64,000 bases of DNA from Clostridium_AD sp964467165. Its GTDB lineage: Bacteria > Bacillota > Clostridia > Clostridiales > Clostridiaceae. Shown here one piece after another: positions 43,778 through 52,543 of the stretch. How positions within the stretch are numbered: position 1 is the first letter of the stretch; each line of letters opens with the position of its first letter. The stretch lies in NCBI GenBank assembly GCA_964467165.1, contig CAYXOL010000019.1, positions 14,245-78,244 on the forward strand, read 5' to 3'. The position numbers were made by a program, and so were the translations under genes. The notes beneath the pieces are model-generated. The model was not told the DNA's origin. It searched no databases and saw only the letters and a program-made list of their open reading frames with translations.

Positions 43778-44524
43778 TTATAATTTGTTAATAATACTTG
43801 CTAAATACCCTGCTCCAAAGCCATTGTCAATATTAACAACACTAACTCCACTAGAACAACTATTTAACATAGATAGTAGCGCGGCAAGCCCTTTAAAACT
43901 AGCTCCATAGCCTACACTGGTTGGAACCGCTATAACTGGCTTATCTACGAGGCCACCTACCACACTAGTTAAAGCGCCTTCCATACCCGCTACAGTAATA
44001 ACCACCCTAGCATGCCTAATAACATCTAGATTTTCAAATAGCCTATGAATACCTGCTACCCCTACATCATAAATTCTTTCAACCTTATTACCAAAAATTT
44101 CTGCTGTAATGGCCGCTTCCTCTGCTACTGGTATATCAGAGGTTCCTCCTGTTACTAATGCAATATAAGTACTCGGAATTTCTACTTCCTTTTTTTTAAT
44201 TACAATGGTTCTTGCACTCTTATTATACTGAGCCTCATGGCATATTTCCTTTACACCTTCATACATTAGATGCGATGCCCTTGTGCCAAGTATGTTTACA
44301 TTTTTTGTAAGCATCAGACTAACTATGCCCTTTATCTGCTCTACGGTTTTCCCTTCACAATATATAACCTCCGGGTAACCAACTCTAAGTTCTCTATGAT
44401 TATCTATTTTTGCAAATCCTAAATCAGAATATGATAAATCTTTTAATTTATCTATACCCTCCTCAATAGATATATCGCCACTTTTTATGGACTTAAGAAA
44501 TTCCTTAGTTTGTTCTGAATTCAT
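43778..44524 (-). CDS. larB: LarB: nicotinate dinucleotide carboxylase/hydrolase
   Basis: First enzyme of nickel-pincer nucleotide (NPN) cofactor synthesis: carboxylates the pyridinium of nicotinic acid adenine dinucleotide and hydrolyses it. The 248-residue protein has a C-terminal PurE-like fold: ALVTGGTSDIPVAEEAA, GVAGIHRLFENLD, VAGMEGALTSVVGGLVDKPV and DNGFGAGYLA. It lies 16 bp downstream of larE, as an operon. No lactate racemase gene (larA) is nearby. Confidence 0.93.
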   Translation of the reverse strand: MNSEQTKEFLKSIKSGDISIEEGIDKLKDLSYSDLGFAKIDNHRELRVGYPEVIYCEGKTVEQIKGIVSLMLTKNVNILGTRASHLMYEGVKEICHEAQYNKSARTIVIKKKEVEIPSTYIALVTGGTSDIPVAEEAAITAEIFGNKVERIYDVGVAGIHRLFENLDVIRHARVVITVAGMEGALTSVVGGLVDKPVIAVPTSVGYGASFKGLAALLSMLNSCSSGVSVVNIDNGFGAGYLASIINKL

Positions 44525-44540
44525 ATATTTCCCACCTTCT

Positions 44541-45344
44541 TTAATTTAAGCTTCCCATTTTATATCCTTCTAAATCTAATGTTACATATTTAAATCCAAG
44601 TTCTTTAAGTTTCATAGAGATTTTCTCTAAAACTCTTTCGTTTAAAATTTCTTTAAAATACTTCTTTGGCAATTCAATTCTTGCTAAGTCCTCATGACTT
44701 CTAACTCTAACTCCACTAAAACCGAGTTCCATTAAATATACCTCTGCAGTTTCTATTCTTTCAAGGTCTGTCTTAATTACTTCTTGTCCATAGGGTATCC
44801 TTGATAAAAGGCATGCATAGGCTGGCTTATTCCAAGTTTGCAGGTTAAGTTCTTTAGATAAAGCTCTTATATCAGCTTTAGTAAATTCATTTGCCAAAAG
44901 AGGGCTTATTATATTTAATTCCTTTAATGCCTTGAGTCCTGGCCTATAATCCTTTGTATCATCAAAATTAGTACCATCTAAAACATTATATATTCCCTCA
45001 TCACCGGCCTGCTGCTTTATTTTAGTAAAAATAGCATTTTTACATATATAACATCTATCTCTTGGACTAAATCTTATTTCATCAATCATTTCTACCTCAA
45101 TAAATTTGTATTTAACTCCAAACTGTTCTAGCAGAACTTTAGCTTCTTCAACTTCCCATTTAGGTGTATAAGGAGCTATTACCATAATAGCTAGAACATT
45201 TTCACGAAGTACATCACTGCAAACTTTCAGTAATAGAGTACTATCCACTCCCCCTGAAAATGCAACGGCAACACTGCCAAGTTTTTTCAAATAATTCACC
45301 AAATTTTCATACTTTTGCTTTAACATATTCTCCTCCAATGTCAT
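44541..45344 (-). CDS. larE: LarE: sulfur-inserting enzyme of NPN cofactor synthesis
   Basis: ATP-dependent sulfur transferase that adds two sulfurs to the pyridinium carboxylate cofactor precursor. PP-loop SGGVDSTLLLKVCSD is near residue 31; a RCYICKNAIF pair of cysteines and YACLLSRIPYG, near the sacrificial Cys of other LarE, follow. The start is ATG 45344 (MTLEEN); ATG 45326 and GTG 45353 are also possible, all having a nearby ribosome site. It abuts the transposase element's left end, whose GGGGG-type terminus is about 20 bp from this start. Confidence 0.88.
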   Translation of the reverse strand: MTLEENMLKQKYENLVNYLKKLGSVAVAFSGGVDSTLLLKVCSDVLRENVLAIMVIAPYTPKWEVEEAKVLLEQFGVKYKFIEVEMIDEIRFSPRDRCYICKNAIFTKIKQQAGDEGIYNVLDGTNFDDTKDYRPGLKALKELNIISPLLANEFTKADIRALSKELNLQTWNKPAYACLLSRIPYGQEVIKTDLERIETAEVYLMELGFSGVRVRSHEDLARIELPKKYFKEILNERVLEKISMKLKELGFKYVTLDLEGYKMGSLN

Positions 45345-45363
45345 TATCGCCACCCACCAATTT

Positions 45364-45463
45364 GGGGGACGGTTAACAACTTATCATCCTTTATATTATT
45401 AACGCCCAAGTATTAATCAATCAAGTGGGCACAGTTAACAACTAATTATCCTTTATATTACTA
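45364..45463. repeat. Duplicated left end of the transposase element
   Basis: Two direct copies, offset by 62 bp. Copy 1 spans 45364-45402; copy 2 spans 45426-45463. Both contain GTTAACAACT followed closely by ATCCTTTATATTA. Copy 2 has TGGGCACAG in place of GGGGACGG, so it is imperfect. Confidence 0.7.
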
Positions 45464-45648
45464 CAAGTTATTATTAGAGCTTGTACATTTTAATTACTAA
45501 ATACATTTATTAAAAAATAATTTTCAAATATTTTATATTATATTAATAAAATAATATATTTTTATATACTTGTCCACTATTATTAAATTTAAAACAACTA
45601 TCAATCGAATCCTTTTTTCAGTTGGTATAAACTTTTAATCAATACTTC

Positions 45649-46560
45649 CTACGCATAGCATTCAATAAATTCTCCAATAATATTTTCGTATTTTTGTTCA
45701 TTACCAATCAATTCAATACCAATGTTACTTAATTTTGATAATCTTGCCTGTGAAATATTTCCCAGCACACTAGATATATCACTAAATTTAAAATCACACA
45801 GACTCCTCATTAAAATAACAGTTAGGGCCTTTGCACTTACAAGTTTCCTACTATACTTAATATTAAGATGAAACTTTGATATATCCATCTTTGATACTAT
45901 AAATTCCATTACATCATTGGCCGTAAAATTTCTTACAAGTATCTTTCTTCCACTCCTATACTCTGTTTTTTCATTTTGGAATTCAAATTCTTCCTTTAAT
46001 TTTTCATCATTACATCCAAAAATATCGTTATAATAACTTTTCTTTGCAGTTTCAAGGTCTTTTCCCCAAAATCCCAAGACAAACCCATAGTCAACTATAT
46101 TGTATTGATCCCGTCTTTTTCCAATATATATTCCTAAACTAGAAAAAGCGTATTTTTCAGGACAATCTTTAAATACACTGATATCAGTAGGATTATTATG
46201 TATATATAATGATACGGCCTTCAAGTATCTGTCATTGTCAACAATTATACTCTTAAATCTATCCTTAAAAAGATGTCCATCTCTTTTGTATTTTTTATTA
46301 AAGTACGCTGCATAGGATAAATTTATTCCATGCATTACTTTTGATATATCTGCTCCATTGGCATCAACCAGCAAATGCGCATGATTATCCATAAGACAGT
46401 AACCGTAAATTTTAACATTATACAGTTTCTTATACTTCTTCACAACAGATAAATACTTTTCTTTATCTTCAGAATCCCTGTATAAATATACCTCACTAAT
46501 ACTTTTGCACATAATATGATATATAGCATCAGCTGATTTTAATCTTGCTTTTCTTGCCAT
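45649..46560 (-). CDS. REP-associated tyrosine (Y1/HUH) transposase
   Basis: A 303-residue transposase of the IS200-like Y1 superfamily, RAYT group. It begins ARKARLKSADAIYHIMCKS and shows the HUH motif in YCLMDNHAHLLVDANG (His-Ala-His), the ISKVMHGINLSYAAYFNKKY helix and SLYIHNNPT, where the nucleophile tyrosine is likely. The C-terminal ~90 residues resemble a DnaA/HTH-like DNA-binding domain (SAKALTVILMRSLCDFKFSD). It starts at ATG 46560. Frame is intact, so it may be active. Confidence 0.85.
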   Translation of the reverse strand: MARKARLKSADAIYHIMCKSISEVYLYRDSEDKEKYLSVVKKYKKLYNVKIYGYCLMDNHAHLLVDANGADISKVMHGINLSYAAYFNKKYKRDGHLFKDRFKSIIVDNDRYLKAVSLYIHNNPTDISVFKDCPEKYAFSSLGIYIGKRRDQYNIVDYGFVLGFWGKDLETAKKSYYNDIFGCNDEKLKEEFEFQNEKTEYRSGRKILVRNFTANDVMEFIVSKMDISKFHLNIKYSRKLVSAKALTVILMRSLCDFKFSDISSVLGNISQARLSKLSNIGIELIGNEQKYENIIGEFIECYA

Positions 46561-46676
46561 AAAAAATCACCTCTACTCATAATATTTTCTTAAAATTATT
46601 GCCCATAGGTAGAAATGATATTCATATTATTAAATATATAAATAGTTGTTAACCGTCCCCAATTAATTTTTAATTT

Positions 46677-47972
46677 TTAATTTTTGATTTCATCGGTTAA
46701 TTTTTCATATACTTCACTTATTGATATACCACAAGTTTGTGCTATTTTCTTACATTCTTCATATTCTAATTTACTTTTTAGCTTTTCGCCTTCGTAAAAA
46801 GCTTTTTTCACTGTAACTTCACCATAAGAAGTGTTTACTTTAATAAATTCTCTTTGGAGCATAGTTTTATTCACTTTAAAACTTCTTACTCCAAAAGTAG
46901 TAGTTTCTCTAAATAATACTTCTTTCATCTTTTCTGTTTTAGACGGACTGCATAAAACGCTTATTTTAACGCCAGGCCTCCCCTTTTTCATTATAATTGG
47001 TGTTAGGTATGCATCCAGTGCACCTTCACTAAAAAGTCTATCAATAATGTATTCATATAACTCTGGATTCATATCATCCATGTTACATTCAATAATTTCT
47101 TCAAGTGCTTTTTCTTCATCTGCATCCTTGGAAGTGTTGGATAAATCACTTTCTTCTACAAGCATAACTCTTAGCACATTAGGAATTTCAGTATCTCTAT
47201 TACCTATGCCATAGCCGATCTTATTTACAATAAAATCATTGTCATCTTTAAATTCACAAACATTAACTGCAAGAATTGCAGCACCAGTAGGTGTTGTAGT
47301 TTCAAAAGGTACCGCTCCAAGTTTTACTGGAATCCCCTTTAAAATTTCTACAGTTGCAGGTGCTGGCACTGGTATAACTCCATGCGCACACTTAACAAAT
47401 CCACCACCTAGTTCCACTGAGGAACTCATTATTTTATCAACATTTAAATGATTTATGCAAATAGCAGCTCCTACTATATCCACAATAGAATCTACTGCGC
47501 CCACCTCATGAAAGTGAACTTCATATAATGGTTTTCCATGAACCTTTGCTTCAGCCACTGCAACCTTCATAAACATTTTCTTACTTAATTCTTTGACTTT
47601 GAAACTTAACTTACTACAATCTATAATTTCCTCAATATCTTTAAGGTTTCGCTGATCATGATGGCTATGATTATTGCTCATATCTCCATGAGAGTGTCCG
47701 TTTTTATTATCCTCATGAGAATGGTCATGCCCGTGTGCTACTTCAGAATCATCCTGAATATGATCATGATGATGTTCATGTAAAATCACATCCACCTTAG
47801 TACCCTCTATACCTTTTCTACTATCTCTTGACACTTTTATCTCATATCCCTTTAGATTTAGTTTTTTTAATTCCTCTATTAAATATTTCTCATCTATCCC
47901 TAAATCTATTAATGCACCTAAATTCATATCTCCACTAATACCTGAAAAACAATCATAATAAAGTATTTTCAT
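46677..47972 (-). CDS. larC: LarC: nickel insertion protein (single uninterrupted frame)
   Basis: CTP-dependent cyclometallase that inserts nickel into the pincer cofactor. The 431 residues begin MKILYYDCFSGISGDMNLGA. A His-rich loop (about 70-115) alternates HEHHHDHIQ and GHDHSHEDNKNGHSH, suiting Ni storage, then EVHFHEVGAVDSIVDIVGAA. The start is ATG 47972 behind GGAG; an upstream extension is unlikely. In Lactobacillus, LarC needs a programmed frameshift between larC1 and larC2; here a single frame covers both halves. It leads the lar group. Confidence 0.92.
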   Translation of the reverse strand: MKILYYDCFSGISGDMNLGALIDLGIDEKYLIEELKKLNLKGYEIKVSRDSRKGIEGTKVDVILHEHHHDHIQDDSEVAHGHDHSHEDNKNGHSHGDMSNNHSHHDQRNLKDIEEIIDCSKLSFKVKELSKKMFMKVAVAEAKVHGKPLYEVHFHEVGAVDSIVDIVGAAICINHLNVDKIMSSSVELGGGFVKCAHGVIPVPAPATVEILKGIPVKLGAVPFETTTPTGAAILAVNVCEFKDDNDFIVNKIGYGIGNRDTEIPNVLRVMLVEESDLSNTSKDADEEKALEEIIECNMDDMNPELYEYIIDRLFSEGALDAYLTPIIMKKGRPGVKISVLCSPSKTEKMKEVLFRETTTFGVRSFKVNKTMLQREFIKVNTSYGEVTVKKAFYEGEKLKSKLEYEECKKIAQTCGISISEVYEKLTDEIKN

Positions 47973-48056
47973 TTTCAATCGCTCCATTTCTTTTCTATTT
48001 ATTCCATTGTACCAAAAAAACAAATATTATAGGATATATATCTATAAAAATTAAAA

Positions 48057-48096
48057 TATCTGATAATATAAGTTTATAAAACTATATTATCAGATA
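48057..48096 (-). terminator. Terminator after tRNA-Ala
   Basis: TATCTGATAATATA (48057-48070) and TATATTATCAGATA (48083-48096) form a 14-bp perfect stem, downstream of the minus-strand tRNA and upstream of larC. Confidence 0.7.
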
Positions 48097-48152
48097 CCCT
48101 TTTATTTATAAAATTATTATAATCCTACCAAACTGCTTTAAATAAAGTTATT

Positions 48153-48228
48153 TGGTGGAGATAATGGGACTCGAACCCACGACCCCTTGAATGCCATCCA
48201 AGTACTCTCCCAGCTGAGCTATATCCCC
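48153..48228 (-). tRNA. tRNA-Ala (anticodon GGC)
   Basis: Read on the minus strand: acceptor GGGGATA pairs with TATCTCC, with a G3-U70 wobble, the alanine identity element. The anticodon loop ATGGCAT gives anticodon GGC, which decodes GCC/GCU. D-arm (GCTC...GAGAG), TpsiC arm (GTGGGTTCGAGTCCCAT) and encoded CCA end are all present; total 76 bases. Confidence 0.97.
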
Positions 48229-48246
48229 TTAAATCAAAGTTTTTTT

Positions 48247-48274
48247 AAATATTCTTACCTAAATATTCTTACCT
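48247..48274. repeat. Tandem 14-bp duplication upstream of tRNA-Ala
   Basis: AAATATTCTTACCT is repeated exactly twice, 48247-48260 and 48261-48274, in the predicted 5' leader of the tRNA transcript. A TATAAT-like -10 lies just upstream on the minus strand. Confidence 0.7.
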
Positions 48275-48388
48275 ACTAATTTATTATACAACAAAAATAA
48301 CTTTTTAGTAATATTTATTTATAAAATTATTTTTCTGCTCATGACAATATTTATTTATGCATACAGCATCTCCATTATTCAAATTTAC

Positions 48389-49573
48389 CTATGTTATCTT
48401 TTGATTTTGTAGCATACAATTTTGTTTTTCAACTTCCATGTAAACTTTCTCCACATTTTCCCCAAAGCAGGTGGATGACAATGGCTCTATTCCATCATAA
48501 GCATTTTTCACCATAATCAAACGTTCCTCTGTATCTATTAAAACCTGGAGTAATATTCCAGATAAATCTTCATCCTTATAAAAAATTCTTCCATTAATTT
48601 TATCTTGAATTAAGTCATCCAAATTTTTATCATACTTAGCTACCACCGGAATTTGTGCAGCCATTGCTTCAGTAAATGTTAGTCCTTGTGTCTCGGTAAG
48701 TGAAGCACCCACAAAAACATCCCCCATCTGGTAATACCTTCCAATTTCTGCCCAGGGTTTTTCACCAGTAAATACTACAGATTTTTCAATATCTAACTCT
48801 GTAACTAAAGCTTCTAGATTTTCACGCTCTGGCCCATCACCTACCACCAAAAGTTTGCAATTTGGTATTTTTACAATTATTTCTTTCATACTGTTTATAA
48901 TTATATCTACGCTTTTTTCTTTTGCGAGTCGACCAATAAATAATACAACTGGCTCAGTTTCCTTTATACCAAAAGACTCTTTTTCCGCTTGTATAAGGCT
49001 TTCATTGTAATTACTTCTTTTGAAAGGCTCAAGATCGACTCCCGTAGGTATTATATCTATATGTCTTAATAGCCCATATTCCTTCAAGGCATCTTTCACT
49101 TTTAATGTTGGCACTATTATTGCGCTACAATCTCTGCAATACAATTTACTTACCTTTTTAGCAAACTGAGAAGCAGGTTTAAGCATTATACCACGTGATA
49201 CATAATGTATATAATCCTCATACATAGTATGATAAGTATGAACTACAGGAATATCCAGTCTTTTAGCAACTATTCTTCCAAATATACCTATACTAAATTC
49301 TGTTTGCGTATGTATAATGTCTAAATCTAATTTTTTTATTTTATTCATAATTTTACGGGAATATATCATACCAACTCTTTGAGAAGGCAAAAGAAAAAAT
49401 GGTATACTAGGCAATCTCATTATGCCTTCTTCCTCTTCTACATCTGGGTGCGCAACTGTAATAATAGTCACACTATGCCCAAGTTTAACTAGCTCATTTT
49501 TCAATATAAAAGTAGATGTAACAACTCCACTTACTTGTGGATAATAAGCATCTGTAAAAATTCCGATATTCAT
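48389..49573 (-). CDS. Family 4 glycosyltransferase, diacylglycerol-glucosyltransferase-like
   Basis: A 394-residue GT-B protein. The N-terminus MNIGIFTDAYYPQVSGVVTS and the DIIHTQTEFSIGIFGR, PTGVDLEPF, FIGRLAKEKS and ASLTETQGLTFTEAMA motifs place it in the group with 1,2-diacylglycerol 3-glucosyltransferases, so it may make glucolipids on the membrane. The start is ATG 49573 behind GGGGG. It is followed by a flippase-like membrane protein and another glycosyltransferase on the same strand, an envelope glycolipid module. The exact sugar is unknown. Confidence 0.8.
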   Translation of the reverse strand: MNIGIFTDAYYPQVSGVVTSTFILKNELVKLGHSVTIITVAHPDVEEEEGIMRLPSIPFFLLPSQRVGMIYSRKIMNKIKKLDLDIIHTQTEFSIGIFGRIVAKRLDIPVVHTYHTMYEDYIHYVSRGIMLKPASQFAKKVSKLYCRDCSAIIVPTLKVKDALKEYGLLRHIDIIPTGVDLEPFKRSNYNESLIQAEKESFGIKETEPVVLFIGRLAKEKSVDIIINSMKEIIVKIPNCKLLVVGDGPERENLEALVTELDIEKSVVFTGEKPWAEIGRYYQMGDVFVGASLTETQGLTFTEAMAAQIPVVAKYDKNLDDLIQDKINGRIFYKDEDLSGILLQVLIDTEERLIMVKNAYDGIEPLSSTCFGENVEKVYMEVEKQNCMLQNQKIT

Positions 49574-49631
49574 AATCGGCCCCCTTTAAATACTATAATT
49601 TTCTTATTAAACATGTATTAATTAACATTAC

Positions 49632-50621
49632 TTACTCTTTTACAAAGGCATAAAACCCAAAAATTATACAAGAGTAAAATGTAATTAATCTCCATAATAA
49701 TATTGCAGCCATTATGTTATTAGCTGTAAAGAACAAACTAAAAAACATAAAGAATGCCCCCTCTGCACCACCCACTGCACCAGGTAATGGTATAAATGCT
49801 GTAAGCATCATTACAAATGCAGTTCCAGCTATCATATTTTCTATGCTAGCACCCCTCATCCCAAAACTAAGATAAATAAAATAAGGTATGCTAAAAATTA
49901 TTGTTAATTGGCATATTGTATAAATAACAGTTTTAAACATCAATGCAGTACTATGCTTTACTATCTCCATATTATCATGAAATTGGTCTAAATTGTCATT
50001 GATATTCATTTCTAATTTTGATATATCCTTTACCAATATAAGTTTTTTTGATATTTTGGATATAGAGGTTATTAATTTATGTGTTAATTTTCGATATTTC
50101 GAAAAAATTATTAAGAACAAAATTACGCTAGCATTAACTGCAAATCCTATGGCTATTAGATAAAACAGATTACTCATTTTACTTTTGAAAAAACTAGCCT
50201 TCCATATTATAAGAATTAAAGAATATATAGTCAATACTGTTTGGTATATGATAAACTTAATCATCAGAACTGATCCAGAGCTACCAACTCCGATCTCTTG
50301 TTTAGCAAGTGAATATAGCTGCATTGGTTGACCCCCAGATGCAAAAGGTGTTATTGAATTAAAATATTGTCCAACCATGGTAACTTTAAATGCTTGTTTA
50401 AATTTATAATCTTTTTTTATTAAAAACACAACACTTTGTAATGCTTTCGCTTCAGAAATCCAATATAACATCATGGCCGCAGCCCCTGCAAATATCCATT
50501 GAATTTTCAAATTTTTCATTTGATGAATTAAATCCATCCAACCATTTGTGAAAATAATCAGCAAAACAAATATAACTCCCGAAGCTATCCCCAAAATAAT
50601 ATTAAATCTATAATTTTTCAT
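49632..50621 (-). CDS. Lysylphosphatidylglycerol-synthase-TM/AglD-like flippase family protein
   Basis: A 329-residue integral membrane protein with about eight to nine helices. It carries YFNSITPFASGGQPMQLYSL and TAFIPLPGAVGGAEGAFF, hallmarks of the LPG-synthase TM/AglD/UPF0104 group, which includes the flippase half of MprF without the aminoacyl transferase half. I infer lipid flipping or a related role for the neighbouring glycolipid. The start is ATG 50621, four bases after the upstream GT stop; a longer frame would overlap that gene. Confidence 0.8.
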   Translation of the reverse strand: MKNYRFNIILGIASGVIFVLLIIFTNGWMDLIHQMKNLKIQWIFAGAAAMMLYWISEAKALQSVVFLIKKDYKFKQAFKVTMVGQYFNSITPFASGGQPMQLYSLAKQEIGVGSSGSVLMIKFIIYQTVLTIYSLILIIWKASFFKSKMSNLFYLIAIGFAVNASVILFLIIFSKYRKLTHKLITSISKISKKLILVKDISKLEMNINDNLDQFHDNMEIVKHSTALMFKTVIYTICQLTIIFSIPYFIYLSFGMRGASIENMIAGTAFVMMLTAFIPLPGAVGGAEGAFFMFFSLFFTANNIMAAILLWRLITFYSCIIFGFYAFVKE

Positions 50622-50625
50622 TAGC

Positions 50626-51657
50626 TTACCGTCCTTTTGCTTTATAAACCTTCCTATAAAACTCTTTCCACATATCAAGAACATTCTCTCTGGAATAAAA
50701 ATTGTGTCCTCTTATAGCTCTTTCTTTAGCCGCTTCATAATAAGTAGAATCATTTTCCAACTTTTCTATAGCCTTAATGAACCCTTCATTATCATGTTCT
50801 TTTAAGTAATAGTCAAATAATATATCTTCATATAGTTCCAAATCTCTTAACAGTATCGGAGTAGAAGTATTCATGGCTTCCAATATTGACATAGGGAAAA
50901 GTTCATTGTACGATGGCATAAATAGAAGATTTGATACATTATATATAGCATTCATCAAATCTCTTTCAACTATTCCTGTAAATAAAATATTTTTAGGTGC
51001 ATTCTCAATTTCATTTTTTAATTCCTTATATCCATCAGTAATATTTCCAAAAGAAAAACCACCCGCCCAAACAAATTGTACTTCAGGCATTTTCTTTGCA
51101 ATATCAATAAAATCCATGACACCTTTTCTAGTTTGTATTTGGCCTACTCCAAGAACAACAAAAGCATCCTTCTCAATTTTCAACTTCTCTTTTGCAATGC
51201 TAATATCCTCATTTGAAAGCTTATGGAATTTTTCAGTTGAAACAAAGTTAGGAATATATGTTATTTTTTTTCTGTCAATATTATGAGCTTCGAGCCTACC
51301 TATAAAATTGGGGTTTACTGTAACTAAATAATCCATACTGTTATAAAAACTTATAATATATTTATAAAAAACTTTTTTGATAAACTTGGGTAATTTGATA
51401 CTTCCTTCAATAGTCTCTGGCAAAAAATGCACATATCCTACTGTTACACCTTTCTTTTTAGCAAAAGGTATGCTTAAATAATGTTTAAAATCTATAGTAT
51501 GATAATGCATTATTTCGGTTCTTACTCTCTTGTTTATTATAACTTTATATTCTTTATCTAATCCATTTTTCACTAAATTTACTTGCTCTAAGTAAGCTGA
51601 TCCTACTCCTTGGCCTTTTACTTTATCAGCTGTGGAAAGCATATTTATAGTAGGCAT
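50626..51657 (-). CDS. Family 4 glycosyltransferase (second of the module)
   Basis: GT-B protein of 343 residues. PTINMLSTADKVKGQGVGSA at the start, VLGVGQIQTRKGVMDF, and MPSYNELFPMSILEAMN near the C-terminus mark it. Similar proteins add a second sugar to a glycolipid. The start is ATG 51657 behind GGGAG; a five-codon earlier start is less likely. It leads the glycolipid module. A possible role is glucosyl-diacylglycerol to diglucosyl-diacylglycerol, but this is inferred. Confidence 0.77.
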   Translation of the reverse strand: MPTINMLSTADKVKGQGVGSAYLEQVNLVKNGLDKEYKVIINKRVRTEIMHYHTIDFKHYLSIPFAKKKGVTVGYVHFLPETIEGSIKLPKFIKKVFYKYIISFYNSMDYLVTVNPNFIGRLEAHNIDRKKITYIPNFVSTEKFHKLSNEDISIAKEKLKIEKDAFVVLGVGQIQTRKGVMDFIDIAKKMPEVQFVWAGGFSFGNITDGYKELKNEIENAPKNILFTGIVERDLMNAIYNVSNLLFMPSYNELFPMSILEAMNTSTPILLRDLELYEDILFDYYLKEHDNEGFIKAIEKLENDSTYYEAAKERAIRGHNFYSRENVLDMWKEFYRKVYKAKGR

Positions 51658-51870
51658 AATTGTCACTCCCATCTATTTTAACCTTGTTTATACATTTATT
51701 GTACACTACTATTATTAAGAATTGATTAATGTCACCTTAAAGTTTTCTTAAATTTACACATTAATATCAAATTATATATTATTATTACATAAACTTACCA
51801 CTTATATTCTAATATAAAAAGCAGATAATATGTTTGTAGTGGTCCTAATAAAAAATTGGAGGTAACAAAC

Positions 51871-52080
51871 ATGATGAATACTACAAATAAACAATTAGAA
51901 AGCAACAACCTAAAAGTTATTAAAGATCAATTGGGATATGAAGCATTGCTTAATAAAAAGTTCAATGAATATGGAACGCAATGCACTGATCAAAATTTAA
52001 AGAACCTTTGCAATGAGGCTAGCCAAACACACAAGCAAAACTTCACTACACTAAAAACATACCTTGATTCTCATCAATAA
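51871..52080 (+). CDS. Small spore coat protein partner of CotF
   Basis: A 69-residue, soluble helical protein with two helix segments (LKVIKDQLGYEALLNKKFNE and LKNLCNEASQTHKQNFTTL). It resembles the small proteins paired with CotF-domain genes in clostridia. The start is ATG 51871 behind GGAGG. It is followed 24 bp later by a CotF-domain gene and shares its terminators. Confidence 0.75.
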   Translation: MMNTTNKQLESNNLKVIKDQLGYEALLNKKFNEYGTQCTDQNLKNLCNEASQTHKQNFTTLKTYLDSHQ

Positions 52081-52104
52081 AATTAAAAAATGGAGGGATA
52101 TAAT

Positions 52105-52377
52105 ATGAATACAAGCATGCCTGAAAAAGATTTAATGCAAGATTTACTTGCTACAGAAAAACAAGTTATTACAGCTTACAGTACCGGAATAACTGAATCT
52201 TCTTGTGAAAATTTAAGAAATACACTAATGGATAACTATAAAAACAATCAGACTATTCAATATAAAATATTTGATGCTATGAAACAAAAAGGATGGTATC
52301 CTACAAAAGACGCTCCAGATAATGAAGTTCAACAATTAAAAAATGATGCTACCCAAATGATGAGTGAATTAAAATAA
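52105..52377 (+). CDS. CotF-domain spore coat protein
   Basis: A 90-residue Coat F domain protein. The typical DLMQDLLATEKQVITAYSTG and CENLRNTLMDNYKNNQ segments are present, followed by MKQKGWYPTKDAPDNEVQQL. CotF-family proteins are coat components in Bacillus and clostridia. The start is ATG 52105 behind GGAGGGATATAAT. It is second gene of a two-gene operon. Confidence 0.88.
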   Translation: MNTSMPEKDLMQDLLATEKQVITAYSTGITESSCENLRNTLMDNYKNNQTIQYKIFDAMKQKGWYPTKDAPDNEVQQLKNDATQMMSELK

Positions 52378-52380
52378 TGC

Positions 52381-52408
52381 ATTATATTACATTTTAATGT
52401 AATATAAT
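52381..52408 (+). other. Stem-loop directly after the CotF gene
   Basis: 12-bp perfect arms ATTATATTACAT/ATGTAATATAAT with a 4-base loop. It is AT-only in most pairs, so weak, and is followed by the stronger terminator at 52424. Confidence 0.55.
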
Positions 52409-52423
52409 TTTACAAATTTAAAA

Positions 52424-52453
52424 ACCCTCTAAGGCATTAGTATCTTAGAGGGT
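52424..52453 (+). terminator. Terminator of the coat operon
   Basis: ACCCTCTAAG (52424-52433) and CTTAGAGGGT (52444-52453) perfect 10-bp stem, followed by CTTTATAT. A good intrinsic terminator. Confidence 0.85.
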
Positions 52454-52543
52454 CTTTATATATTTGTAAAAGTTTTGTTCCATGTACCTTTATTTTTCAC
52501 ATAATCCCAATTTTGTAAGCGAGAAAATAATATTTAAATCAAG

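Larger units (their letters stand above)
45361..46663. mobile_element. REP-associated transposase element with inverted ends
   Basis: The Y1/HUH transposase at 45649-46560 is bounded by 17-bp perfect inverted repeats, GGGGACGGTTAACAACT: the left copy at 45365-45381 and the right copy (complement) at 46644-46660. The element fills the larC-larE gap exactly: 17 bp separates its left end from larE, 14 bp its right end from larC. I infer insertion between two lar genes that are normally adjacent. Confidence 0.75.

Noticed and set aside
46677..48023. Possible programmed frameshift in larC
   Set aside because: The frame is continuous over both larC halves, so no slip is needed to make the full protein.
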